This document shows, piece by piece, positions 24,525 to 35,463 of a DNA stretch of 64,000 nucleotides. This DNA comes from Notamacropus eugenii (Eukaryota; Chordata; Mammalia; Diprotodontia; Macropodidae). Each line of letters begins with the position of its first letter. Within the stretch, counting starts at the first letter, position 1. The stretch spans positions 54,787,228 through 54,851,227 of the forward strand of contig NC_092875.1 in NCBI RefSeq assembly GCF_028372415.1, read 5' to 3'. The notes under the pieces were generated by a model. The model saw only the letters and a list, made by a program, of their open reading frames with translations. It had not been told where the DNA came from and made no database searches. A program made the translations under genes and the position numbers.

Positions 24525-24770
24525 TCAAGTGCTACCGAGGCAGCTAGGTGTGGCTAGAAATGCTGGGCCTGGAGTCAGGAAGACCTGAGGGCAAATCCAA
24601 CCTCAGATACATAGTAGCAATGTGACCTTAGGCAAGTCCCTTAACCTCTGCCTGCCTCAGTTTCCTCATCTGTAAAAAAGAAGATAATAATAGTATGTAC
24701 CTCCCATGGTTATGATAAGGACTGAGCGAGATGATGTTTGCTATTTGCTATACGTGTTGTCTATTATTAC
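24525..24770 (+). repeat. CORE/MIR-type SINE, sense
   Basis: Head 'GGCAGCTAGGTGTGGCTAG', then 'CTGGAGTCAGGAAGACCTGAG', 'AATGTGACCTTAGGCAAGTC' and 'CCTCAGTTTCCTCATCTGTAAA'. Confidence 0.75.
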
Positions 24771-25519
24771 TGACTCTCTCTGACCATTTGCAAATTACTT
24801 TTCTCCGCGTTTTGGTTTCCTCTTCTGGAAAATGAATGGTTGACCTGGACGATATCTCAAGTCCCTTTCTGTGCCCCCTGCCTTCTTCTTCAATAATGAT
24901 CCTAGTTACCTACTTCCTAATTTCATTTTGCCACAGTCTGGTTTCTCAATAACTGCTCCCTTCTCCCCATTTGCTTAGTGGTCCTGTGGCTAGATAAGAC
25001 AGGAGCGAGGCATGGTGGTAAGAGGGGCCCTGTCCTGGGAGAGTTGGGAGATGAGCGAGACTCAGACATAGGAAACAACTGAAAAGCCTCATTCGTGGGC
25101 CTTTTTGTGGGGGAAGGGAATAAGTTGAAAAGTCTGAATTATAGAATTTTTTTTCCTGAGGAAATGCAGTTGTATTGTTTTCAAAACTATAAGAAAGCGC
25201 TGCCTGTCCTGTGTTACCAAGTAGAGGATCTGCTTTGAAGAATGGCAAATGCTTGACAGAGCAAGTCAAAGCCCTTCGCCATAACTCAGTTTCCTTCCTC
25301 ACACAGCTTCTTGGTGCAAGTTTGAGGATACAAGAACTGCCAGGAAGGGATTCAAATGCCTTCTTCAAATATAAAGGTGTTATCACCACTGATTGTTTCT
25401 CTATTAGAGAGGCATTGGCGATGTATCCACAAATGTTGAGTGCTTTCCTCTCCACCTCCACCACCACTGCCCACATTCTGTTTACGCTATTACAGGTTCA
25501 TTCCTCTGGACTTTGGATT

Positions 25520-25700
25520 GGTAGGGTAGAGCAGTGGTGTCATGCCCAAATAGAAAACAATCTCTATTGACTTAGAAAACCACAAATTAACATTATCTAT
25601 GTTGCATTGTATTTTTATTTATTTTGCTAAAACATTTCCTAACTACATTTTAATCTGATTTGGGCCACACTTGGGAGTTTATCCATTGCTTGCTGTCAGG
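25520..25700 (+). repeat. hAT-type MITE, best of three copies
   Basis: Starts near 'GTGGTGTCATGCCCAAATAG' and includes 'ACCACAAATTAACATTATC', 'TTTTATTTATTTTGC' and 'CATTTTAATCTGATTTGGGCC'. Same family as 5430-5600 and 6520-6665. Confidence 0.55.
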
Positions 25701-26044
25701 ATGTTCAGCTTGTATCACCTATTTTCTTCTGGGTTCTGAGCATCTATTTCTAAGCATAATTTGGGCAGGGGGAAAGCCAAACAGAAAACATTCTATTCCC
25801 TACTTTGGGGTGTAGTCGTCTTGTAGTGTAATGGAAAGGACTCTGGGCTAGAAATTAGGAGACCTAATGGTTTTGATTGATTCAACAATAGAACACTTTT
25901 CTAGCTTGCCCTTTGTCTCTCAGCTGAACATTTTTGTCTTCAAATAAAAAATTAGCGTTTTAGAAACTGGGGAGTGTCAAAAAAAAGAAAAGAAAAAGAA
26001 ATCAGGAGACCTGGGTACAATTCCTAACTTTGCCACTAACTTAA

Positions 26045-26195
26045 TGTTGTTACTTGTTCTTCCTTCTCAAAGAGGAGGTGATACCATGTGTGAATTGGAT
26101 TGAAGTGAGGCAGGGCTATGCAAGGTCACCGACCTCACTTTTCTCCCCCAGAGCCATCTAGGTCCACTGGCAAGATATAGATCGGAATGACTGGG
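26045..26195 (-). repeat. Recurrent SINE-like element (copy 3), antisense and partial
   Basis: Read on the minus strand it shares the 'TGCATAGCCCTGCCTCACTTC' region and 'GACCTAGATGG' region with 9435-9765 and 32220-32552; it is more diverged and truncated. Confidence 0.5.
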
Positions 26196-26409
26196 GATGG
26201 CCCCCACTAACTTGCTGAATGACCTTGGGACATGTCCTTTCCCTCTCTGAGCCTCAGTTTCCCCAACTGTAAATGAAGTGGGTTGGACTTTATTCTCTAA
26301 ACAAAAGAACCTCTCCTTTCTGAATTCCATGAACTCCGGGGCCATTGAGCTTTTCCCTCTCTCTCTCTACCCAAGGGTTTTCTGCTGTGGTCAGTATCAT
26401 TTTTTGCTC

Positions 26410-27020
26410 CATGGTCTTTGTCAGTCAACAAGCATTTATTAAGTACTTACTAAGTGCCTGATAGTGTGCTAATTGCTGGATACAAAGAAAAGGAAAAGAT
26501 GGGCCCTTCCCTCAGGGAGTTCATATTCTAATGGGGAAGGCAGCAGGTAAAGAACTAGGGATATACCGGTCTCTTCAGGAGGGTAAATGTTAGGTAATCT
26601 CAGATGGAAAGTGCAAGGGAGAGTGAGAGACAAGAGCACTTCTGGGATAATCTTTGCCCATCTCAGTTTTCTCCTCTATAAAATGGCAATAATAAAAATA
26701 CTTGCCTACTCGGGGCTGTTGTGAAGATAAAACCAGATATTTGTAAAGTGCTTGGTAAACCACCAAGTCCTATATGAATGCTAACTATTATTATTAAGGG
26801 GTTAACATACATGGAGAAGTAGGAAGGGATTGAGTTATGAAGAGCTTTAGAAGCCAGACAGAGAGGATTTTACATTTGATCCTGGGGGTAATAGGGAGTG
26901 TTTTGAGTAAGGAAGTGAGTGGTCAGGCAGCCAAGGAGGGCGAGGAGTAGAGGGAGACAGGAAGGAGGGGGACCAACCAAGAGGCTGTTGCAATAGTCCA
27001 GGTGTGCGGTGATGGGGGTG
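26410..27020 (+). repeat. Ancient interspersed repeat plus MIR
   Basis: 'AACAAGCATTTATTAAGTAC' near 26429, 'CTCAGGGAGTTCATATTCTAATGG' near 26512 and 'TTATGAAGAGCTTTAG' near 26836 define an old element. A MIR-type 3' half (26650-26800) interrupts it. Confidence 0.45.
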
Positions 27021-28889
27021 GGACAGCTTCAGAGGACAAAAAGGGATGGAAATCATAAACACATAGTCCTCAGGCCCTGAATGGTTTGAGTTCTTCCTAC
27101 TGAAATGGGGGTGGGGTGGGTGAGGGGCACATTTGTCCCCTTCAGGGGGACATAAGTCCTCCGTAAGGACTGAGGCCATGTCTTCTCTTCACTCTGGGAG
27201 TTCCCAGGTTTATTCTTAACTCCCATTCTCCTGAGAATTACCACCCTCTCCCACTTCAGCCCTCCCCAAAACAGAGAGATAAGAGATCATATCTCCACTC
27301 ATTTACCCTTTACCCTTCAATTAGTGATTGACAGACCTGGCTGGGGAGGTGGAGGGGGAAGATGAAGGAAAGTATGCCTAGAAAGATTTATGGTTCATTC
27401 GTCTGCTGGTTAGAGTCAGGTGATAATGAGGGTGATCCTCTGGAATGGACTGAACTCTGACCTTAGCCCCAAACTGAACCCCTACCAGTAAATATTGAAC
27501 CCTGACTCCAACCTTGGACAAGGGTCCTGGTACAAGAGGATCCCCTGGTTTAAGTCAAGGAGTCTAGTACCTTGTCTCCCAGTGTCCTGTGTATGGGGAG
27601 TGGAGTTGGGGGAAAGATCCTATTGTGGGGATCTGGGATGAGGGGCACTAGATGCTCATGGGCTTGGGGCTATTTATGACCAGGGCAGGAGACTCCAGTT
27701 TGGGGAGAAGCTAGTGGCTACAAAATGTTCTGTCTTGTCATTGGAGTCCCTAGTATGACCACCAGAGGGTACCAGAGGCTCACGGCAGTGACTTAACTGG
27801 TCCACATGGGTTTGGGGGAAGAAAGCCCTTTGGTTGAAGCAGAGTATGGAATTGCGGGCCTTGTTCTTAGGCAGATACTTATGTTTTAAGAAGACCCTGA
27901 GGAGTATAGATCTTAAGCTGGGAGGGGCCATACAGATGATCCAGTCCAACCCCCTCATTGTACTGGTGAGGAAATGGTGGTCTAGTGATGGATACAGGAG
28001 ACACCCATTCATACAGTAAGTGGAAAGGTTGCAATTAGGATCAAAAATCTCTGGATCAAAGTTCAATTCTCTTTCTACTACAGTGGGTGTGGGGATTCAA
28101 GCCCTAGGGTTAAGCCCCCTGTGAAAGAGGGTCCTTTTGTCAGTTTCTATATCTCTTTCCCAGCTCGTCCTCCAATCCTGAACTGAATTGTCTCTCCAAG
28201 TGTTTTAAGGACAAACAGCTTGATGTATCAGAAAGAGCCCCTGACCTGGAGGGTAAGGGCACATCCTGGCTCAGCCACTGATTTTCTTCTCTGGCCAGTT
28301 CCCCCAGGGCACTGGACTATATCTCTTAGCTGTTAGAACTGCCCAAGAGTATTATGGATCCTTAGAAGGTGGCACATTTCCTAACCCTGTAGATTTTCAA
28401 GAAGAAACTGGAAATCATTTGTTGAGTTTGCAGCAAAGGGCATGCCTGTGGAGATACAGTTTACGTGACAGGTCTGAGAGGATCCTTCCAATACTGTTGG
28501 CTCCAGACTAGATGTTTTATTGCCTAAAGGCCTTTCCAACTCTGACATTCCAAAATTTGGGAATGAGAATCCAAGAATCCTGGACCCCATAGTGTTCCAT
28601 ATTCTCTTATCCTCATCTAGTCAGGAGCTTGGGGGTGAGGGCATGAGGGATATACCCTGCTCAGCAAGAGCAGGTAATTCCCAGGGTCCCTCCCTCCATG
28701 CCCGCTTCCTTGCTGGTAGCCATGTCCAAGATCCCTTCATATCTTCACCAGATCTCCATCTACTTTAGTCCTGTCAGAGACAGAGTAAATTCCAGGGTTT
28801 TCATGGCTGAATCGAAGAATGGTCTCATCTGAGCCTGGAGAGGAGGCCTGTCCATATCAGTCACTTCCAAAATTAGAAAGCAGGTAAAG

Positions 28890-29370
28890 TATCATTAACT
28901 CACTTCTGGACCTTAGGGCAAGTTTCTTCAATTTGAGTCTGTTTTGCATCTGTGAAATGAGGAGGTTGGGTTGTCTCTAAGGGCCTTTTAAACTGTGCTG
29001 CAAGAGGCAGCATGGTGGAGGAGGAAGGATTCTGGATTTGAAGTCAGAGTTCTGGGTTCAAATCCTGACAGTACCTCTTACTACATATGTGACTCTGAGT
29101 GAGCCATTTAGCTTCCCTGGGCTGCTGAGTCTTTATCTGTAAAATGAAGAGGTTGATTTCAATAGTTTTTAAGGATTCTTTCAATTGTGTTATAAGAAGT
29201 CAGCATGATCTAGGATTTGGAGTCAGGAGACTTGAATTCAAATCCTGGCTTTGGAACTCACTACTTGTGTCACCTGGAGAATGATATCCAACTCTTTGGG
29301 AATCAGTTTACTCATCTGTAAAATGTAGGCTTGGATTAGATGGCCCCTTAAGTCTCTTTCATCTTTCTAT
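28890..29370 (+). repeat. Three head-to-tail MIR-type SINE fragments
   Basis: The phrase order 'GGTTCAAATCC', 'TGTGACTCTGAG' or equivalent and 'TCTGTAAAATG' repeats at about 28890-28990, 28990-29180 and 29190-29370, all in sense orientation. Confidence 0.55.
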
Positions 29371-31273
29371 CTATTGTCCTTTAGCAGTCTAGATTTGGGG
29401 CTCTCCAGAGGCTTCACCATTCCAGAATCATAGAATCTCAGAATTGGAAGGGGACTCAGAAGCCATCTAGTTTAACCTATCCATGAGCCTCTTCAATATA
29501 CCTGACAAGTAGACATCCAGACCCTTCTGGGGCCAGGTGGGGTAATCAGAGATGAATCCAGAGAAAGTGAGTTACATTTAGAATTGACAGATAGCTATGG
29601 GGATAGTAGGCTGGGAAAAGCAAAAGTTGGGGGGCAAGGATAGGATGAGAGAGTGGAGGTTTGTTTTGGAGACCAAGGATCACAGGATCACAGAGTTGGA
29701 AAGGTCCTTAAAGGTCACTGAGTCTTGTTTTCCAGATGAGTAAACTGAGGTCCAGAGTAGTGAAGTTACTTGCAGGAAAGGGGCTGTGGCAGGATTCAGA
29801 CCCAAGTCTTCCTGATTCCAAGTCCAGCACTCTTTCTCCAAAAACACTGTACCTTGTGGGTGAAGGAGCAGAGGTTTTGTTTTGGGGAATGAGGGGAAGC
29901 AAATGTGGGCTTAGGGGACAGGAATAAGATGAAGGAAGCTCTAGAGGCAGATTGGGAGGGACAGGAACAGGATCACAGCTCTAGATCTGGGAGAAACTTT
30001 AGAGGCCATCAATCTGACTTCATTTTATTGATGGGGAAACTGAGGCCTATGGAGATTAAGTGACTTATCCAAAGTTACTTCACTTGGAACCCAAATCCTC
30101 TGACTCCACCGTGCCATGATGAGAGGAGGAAGGATCACGTTAGGAACTAGAGGTTCAAATCATTCCATCAATAAACATTTATTAAACATCTATTACATCC
30201 AGGCACTGTGATAAGGGCAGCTTTATTGAGGGGAGGCAGGGATGGGATGAGGAAGCAGAAATGGGTTGGGGAAACAAAGAAGGGATGAGTCATAAGAGGT
30301 TTCTTTGGGAGGACAGAGATGGAATGAATGAGCTGGGATAAAATGAAAGCAGAGGATTGTTTTGAGGGACATGGATAAGACAAGGGGAACAAAGCTAGGT
30401 TTGAGAAGCGAGGGATGGATTCTCACATCTATGCTCCCCCAGTCTGACCCTCTCTCAAGGGGAGAGTTGGTTGCTGCCAAGGGAATGTCCTGGCTCCCCT
30501 TCTCTATCCCCCCAGCATCTCCAGAGTCAGAGGGGACACAGTCTATACCCATTGCTGTAACTGTAGCTTTCTGCCCTCCACCTGAGTTGGCCACTTCCTG
30601 ATGGTCACTTTTGGGTCCTGGGATGGACTGGGCAGTAGAACGTAGAAGACTCTTTATAGCTTATCCCTGTATATGTGATTTCATGTATATCCTCCTGACT
30701 GGACCATCAGGAACATTGTTCTTCCAGGCAGAGGAAGATGTAGGGCTCAAAGTGCCTCATGGAGAGCTTTGCATGCCATGGGGCTACTAAGATACTCAGA
30801 CCAGATGCGGGGCCAGGACCTTGTGTAAATCTCACGCATCTCCAATCTATCCCAGGGCTTGCTCTGTGTTATGCTCCTGAGTCAAGTGGAAGAGCTCCCT
30901 GAAGAGAAGAGAGGAGAGTTTCTTGCACTTTGCAAGCACAAGGCTATGCATAGAAAAGTCCTCAGAAAAAAAAAAAGGGGGCCCTAGGAATTCAGGGCAA
31001 ATTCAGTTGGCATTGGTGGTGCGGGCAGGGCAATGTGCTTTTAGTTGGGTGCAGGTGGGGGGGATGGTAGGAAATAACTGGAGGTAGGGGCTACAGTGGA
31101 GTGGGAGACAAATAGGCCCTTCGTGGTGTACTTCCAGAAACAGTACACTGGAAGACCTCCTCAGGAACAAAGTACATATCAGGACCGTTATAGTCATGGA
31201 TCCAAAAATGGGAAGCTTGACTTGATATGCTTGGCCACAGGTAAGCAGAGAGTCTTGAGCACAAATCTAGCCA

Positions 31274-31310
<37 letters not shown>

Positions 31311-31340
31311 ACACCCATACACACATACACACACACACAC
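31274..31340. repeat. (CA)n microsatellite
   Basis: Interrupted CA repeat of about 67 bases with TACAC variants. Confidence 0.9.
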
Positions 31341-32219
31341 TCACGGAAACAGAGGCAGAGATAGCCACACTGAGGCACATAGGGATACAAATATAGACAC
31401 GTATATGGAAGCCAGTCAGACTCCTCAGCCTGCACAACCTGACCCCCAAGTCTTATTTCACATTGCACTGCCTTTTAGTCTTCTAGGCACCAGTCTCACT
31501 GGGATACTAGATGTTCTCTGACCCTTGGGTAAGGTGTTTATAGATCCCCACGTCGGATCTATATGTCCATATGGAATATTGAGACAGGCTACAGACAGGG
31601 GGTTTGATGGGAGACAGTGATAGCTATCTCTGGAATCTTGCCTTTCCTCTACAAGGAAGACTGTGATTCCTCCACTGAAGAGAATATGTGGGAGCATGAG
31701 ACTAGCCATTCTATTTCCAGTGTCTAAGAGAGGGATACCAAATTAAATTGACATCTATTTGTACCCCCTACCTCCACATGACTGGTTTAGAAGCTGTGAT
31801 TAGTTCAGAACTCAAAATGACTATCTTGGCTACTATGCTTTAAGACAGGAAGGTACCCCAAGCTTCCACTCAAAGGCTTGACTCCTCCTTCCTAACCAAT
31901 ACTAGTTCCACAAAGACCATCACAAAAGGCAAGTAAACCCACTTATCCAAGCAAACAGCAAAGTGAACTTGGAGAACCTATACAAATTAGAATACACCAG
32001 ATAATTCACAAGAGTAGAATGAGCTCTTTAGATGGGAATCAAATGAGACACTGTTCTTTCTTTCTTTGTTTCCCATAACCTTTAACCCAGTTAAAGTTCA
32101 TAGATTGGACCACAATAGGTCCCTGCCAAAGCTCCACTTAATGGCTGTATTTTGGGCCCTCCTGGCTTAGAGTGAATGTCAGTGGTAACTGCTTCTCTTT
32201 CCTGAGGGTGTTCCTCTCC

Positions 32220-32552
32220 CTGCTTGATTTTTTTCTTTTTTTCTAATTTGAGGGGCCATGCCTTGATTCACTTCTTAAAGATGCCTATTCAGTGAATGGA
32301 CATTACCTCACTCTAAGTGAGAACTTGAAAAGGCCTTAGCCTAAAAGGGCCAGGGTCTCCCATTGCATCCTGGGCCATCTCCAGTCATCCTGATGAATAT
32401 CTGGTCACTGCACCCAGATGGCTCCCAAGGAGAGAATGAGGCTAAGTACCTTGCACAGCCCTCTCTCACTCAAATCAAAGTCAACTGCAAGTCATGTCAT
32501 CATTTCCCTGGTGTCAGGTCCTCTTCTAAAATGAGGGACAAACACAACCTAT
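32220..32552 (+). repeat. Recurrent ~330-bp SINE-like element (copy 2)
   Basis: Near-identical in order and wording to 9435-9765, including 'AAAGGGCCAGGGTCTCCC', 'TGCATCCTGGGCCATCTCCAG' and the GGACAAACACAACC end, preceded by the same T-rich head and 'GAGGGGCCATGCCTTGA'. The two copies fix the length at about 330 bases. Confidence 0.65.
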
Positions 32553-33214
32553 GAGTAGACCGAGCTGCCTGAATGGGGACCCAGCCAGTTGGATAATGCA
32601 GCTCATCCTCTCCTCCTCTCCAAAGGTAAATTTTGGTGACTCTGTTACGTGCTGAGAATACAGGGAGAAACCAGACAGTTCCTGCCCTCTAATGGGGACG
32701 GGGTGGGGGTGGGGAGAGCAACAAGCAAACATATTTGTAAAAACAAGTAATATATAGGGTGGGAAAGGATTCTTGGAGAACGTGGGATTTCAGTTGTGAC
32801 TTGGAAAAAGCCAGAAAAGCCAGGAGACAGAGATGAGGAGGAGGGAGAGCATTCCAGGCATAGGGGACAACCCAAGGAAATGCCTGAACCTCTTGTTTGT
32901 GGAACAACCAGAAGACCAGTGTCACTGGATAATAAAGTATGGTGGGAGAGTGGGGTATAAGGCATAGTAAGGTGTAAGAAGACTGGAAGGATGGGGGCAG
33001 GGCTAGATTATGAAGAGCTTTGAATGACAAAGATTTTGCATTTGATGCTGGAAGTCTGCAGGTTTTGAGGGGAGAGATGATAGTCAGGTTGTACTTTAGT
33101 CCTGGGGGATGAGGAGGTGAGGGCCTGCAGGGTCCAAGGAGAGAAGAGGGCTTGTTGGAGATATGTGGCAAAGATGGGACAAGAGGCATCTTTTTTCCTA
33201 ATGCTGAGAATATA

Positions 33215-33556
33215 CAGTTATCCCTTCCACATTGTGGGAATTACATGCATGGCATCCCCTGCTCCCCCACCCCCACTCTGAAAACTCTGCTTAAAATTTT
33301 TTTGGCCTAAGCTTCATATCAGAGAAGAAATCTGAATTATTGTGATATTAAAAGATAAAATATGTTGGTCTCATACCATATTATCCACATATTTTATGCA
33401 TTTATGAGTTTCTAAACTTTTTCTGTGTCTTCTGGCCTTCACATGTCATCTGTGGCTTCCTTAAAGCTCCCCCCAAATTCCCATTTAATTTCTTATGATG
33501 ACCTGTGATATAGCAAATCCACAATGGAGAAAGCTGAAATGTGGAAGAAATAACTG
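33215..33556 (+). mobile_element. Tc1/mariner-type (Tigger-like) MITE with TA duplication
   Basis: Left end CAGTTATCCCTTCCACATT and right end AATGTGGAAGAAATAACTG are inverted copies, differing at two positions. Both ends are flanked by TA (33213-33214 and 33557-33558), the target duplication of this superfamily. The 342-base interior is AT-rich without a transposase frame, so it is nonautonomous. The CAG start and 'CCTTCCACATTGTGGG' wording resemble Tigger/MER2-like elements. Confidence 0.8.
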
Positions 33557-33719
33557 TAATAGGTGCTGCATCCACACATATAGGTACCCAGACACAGACA
33601 CTGGACGCTCTACACACACTGAGGACATACACATGAGAGAGCATGACATACACACAAGAGAGACAGCCACACAAAGCCACATAGAGACACACAGGCAGGC
33701 ATAGATCAGGTAGTACAGA

Positions 33720-33860
33720 CTCACAAACTGGAGTATGGTCTGTGAGCTAAGAGTGGTCTTTACATTTTAAAATCCAGTAAAACTTAGCTCTGAGCTCACA
33801 GGCCATACAGAAACAGGCAGTGGGTCAGATGGGCTGTGGTTTACTGATCCCTGATGTAGC
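33720..33860. repeat. hAT-Charlie-like MITE remnant
   Basis: 'GGTCTGTGAGCTAAGAGTGG', 'TTTACATTTTAAAATCCAG', 'AGGCCATACAGAAACAGGCAG' and 'GTGGTTTACTGATCCCTG' match the arrangement of a hAT foldback whose end reads '...GACCCCTG'. Diverged. Confidence 0.5.
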
Positions 33861-33879
33861 AGATATAGCTTTAGACCTT

Positions 33880-34085
33880 CAGAGTTAGGCAGACCAGAGT
33901 TTAAATCTTGCTTTAGACGCTTACTAGCTGTGTTCCCTGGACAAGGCACTTCTCTGTGCCTTCATTTTATCATCTGTGAAATAGGAATAATAATATTACC
34001 TACCTCCTAGTGTTGTTAAACTCAAATGAGATAATATATGTAAACCTCAGAGTGCCATATAAATGCTAGCTATTACCACGATCGT
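33880..34085 (+). repeat. CORE/MIR-type SINE, sense
   Basis: 'TTAAATCTTGCTTTAGACGC', 'TTACTAGCTGTGTTCCC', 'CATCTGTGAAATAGGAATAA' and 'CATATAAATGCTAGC' in order. Confidence 0.65.
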
Positions 34086-34123
34086 TAACAGTACATTAAG
34101 TATGTTAAGACACAGACAGACAG

Positions 34124-34124
<1 letters not shown>

Positions 34125-34167
<43 letters not shown>
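34125..34167. repeat. (CA)n microsatellite
   Basis: About 20 nearly pure CA units. Confidence 0.95.
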
Positions 34168-34612
34168 CTTTGACTATGGCCAGTCATATCTTCTGTGGAT
34201 GGTTTCTGAGCCAGATCATAATATGTCTAGGACCCATTGCAGAGAAAAGATTGCCTCAATTCAATAGAATTCAAACAACAGACCCTTTCCCAGCCCCCCA
34301 AACCATTTCCAGCCTCCAAACCTAATCCTGGATCCTTTTCCTGGAGAAACTGTTTTCAGGTTTTTGAAGAATTGTCATGAAGAGGAGAGACCTGTCCCTA
34401 AGGGTAGCACAGTTATAAAGAGGAATGAAATGGTGAACAACTGCAGTTAGAACTAGTCTGGAATGGACCTCCTTAGGTGGTGACATGTTCCCTACCACTG
34501 GATGTCCTTCTGGACTACTAACTGGGGATATTTTTGGAAATGGCATTCCTGGTTGGGTACAAATAGAGTTAGATGGGTTGGGCTCCAAGGTCTTGGTGAT
34601 CTTTATGCTCCT

Positions 34613-34615
<3 letters not shown>

Positions 34616-34688
<73 letters not shown>

Positions 34689-34741
34689 CATGGACACACT
34701 CACACACACATTCTCTCTCCCCCTCCCTCCCTTACTGCCCC

Positions 34742-34827
<86 letters not shown>

Positions 34828-34838
34828 CACACACACAT
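34616..34838. repeat. Duplicated compound (CT)n(CA)n microsatellite
   Basis: Two blocks with the same design: (CT)n at 34616-34655 joined to (CA)n to about 34690, then again (CT)n at 34746-34786 joined to (CA)n to about 34838. The CT-to-CA boundaries are about 131 bases apart and both CA parts carry a CGCACAC interruption, suggesting a tandem duplication. It lies just beyond the NFIC 3' end. Confidence 0.9.
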
Positions 34839-35018
34839 ACTTTAGGTTCCTTCTTCTTCAGGAAGCCAAGGACAGGGAGAGGGTCAAGACAAAAGTCAGT
34901 TACTCAAATAGCCCACCCTGGTGGGTCCCTCCCCTAGTCCCTTCCTTTTTTGGTTCCCTTGACCCCAGTCGAGGAAAGGAGAGTCTGAGGGACACATGTA
35001 GAGTTGGAGCATAGCTTG

Positions 35019-35024
35019 TTTAAT
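35019..35024 (-). terminator. Candidate distal NFIC polyadenylation signal
   Basis: ATTAAA on the minus strand, followed by a T/G-rich stretch (CATGTGTCCC region) 20-30 bases further. A TATAAA variant lies just upstream. Confidence 0.4.
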
Positions 35025-35403
35025 GTTTTATACATTTTTTTCTTTTTTTTGGAATATTTTTTCTTTTTTTGCATAGGGAACAAACCATCGTCACTTTCAA
35101 TAAATGGTATTTAGGTAGGCGCATCGGCTAGACCGTAAGGGCTGCATCATACAATGTTATAATCAAATAGGGTGTGAGGCGCAGAAGAGGGGGAGGGGAG
35201 AGAGGGAAACTGAGGCAGGAGGCGAGGGAACAGGTAGGAGGGAAGGGAAAGAAGGAAGGGCAGAGTTAGATCCCATTCCCCCATCCCAGTCCCAATATTG
35301 TGCCCTTGGAATTGGGCAGGCTGTGTGTGTATTTATTGATGGGTCGGCCAAGGATAAGAGAGCTCAGTCCTGGGCCTGTGATGGTTTCCAATCTATGATG
35401 CAT

Positions 35404-35405
<2 letters not shown>

Positions 35406-35462
<57 letters not shown>
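35406..35462. repeat. (GT)n microsatellite in NFIC 3'UTR
   Basis: About 26 GT units with one TATG interruption at the end. On the transcript strand this is (CA)n. Confidence 0.95.

Positions 35463-35463
<1 letters not shown>

Larger units (their letters stand above)
24340..35000. other. Convergent intergenic region, SMIM24 to NFIC
   Basis: No protein gene supported. The region is mostly old repeats: SINEs (24525-24770, 28890-29370, 33880-34085), repeats beginning with 'AGAATC...GGAAGGG' type text (24385-24480, 27900-28060, 29420-29560, 29680-29840, 29965-30120), copies of the 330-bp element (26045-26195, 32220-32552), DNA-transposon foldbacks (25520-25700, 33215-33556, 33720-33860) and microsatellites (31274-31340, 34125-34167, 34616-34838). 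Stretches 30130-31260 and 31350-32200 show nothing I recognise. Confidence 0.6.

Noticed and set aside
34485-35014. Open frames of 150 and 170 codons on the plus strand
   Set aside because: They are made mostly of Ser-Leu and His-Thr repeats from the (CT)n(CA)n microsatellite.
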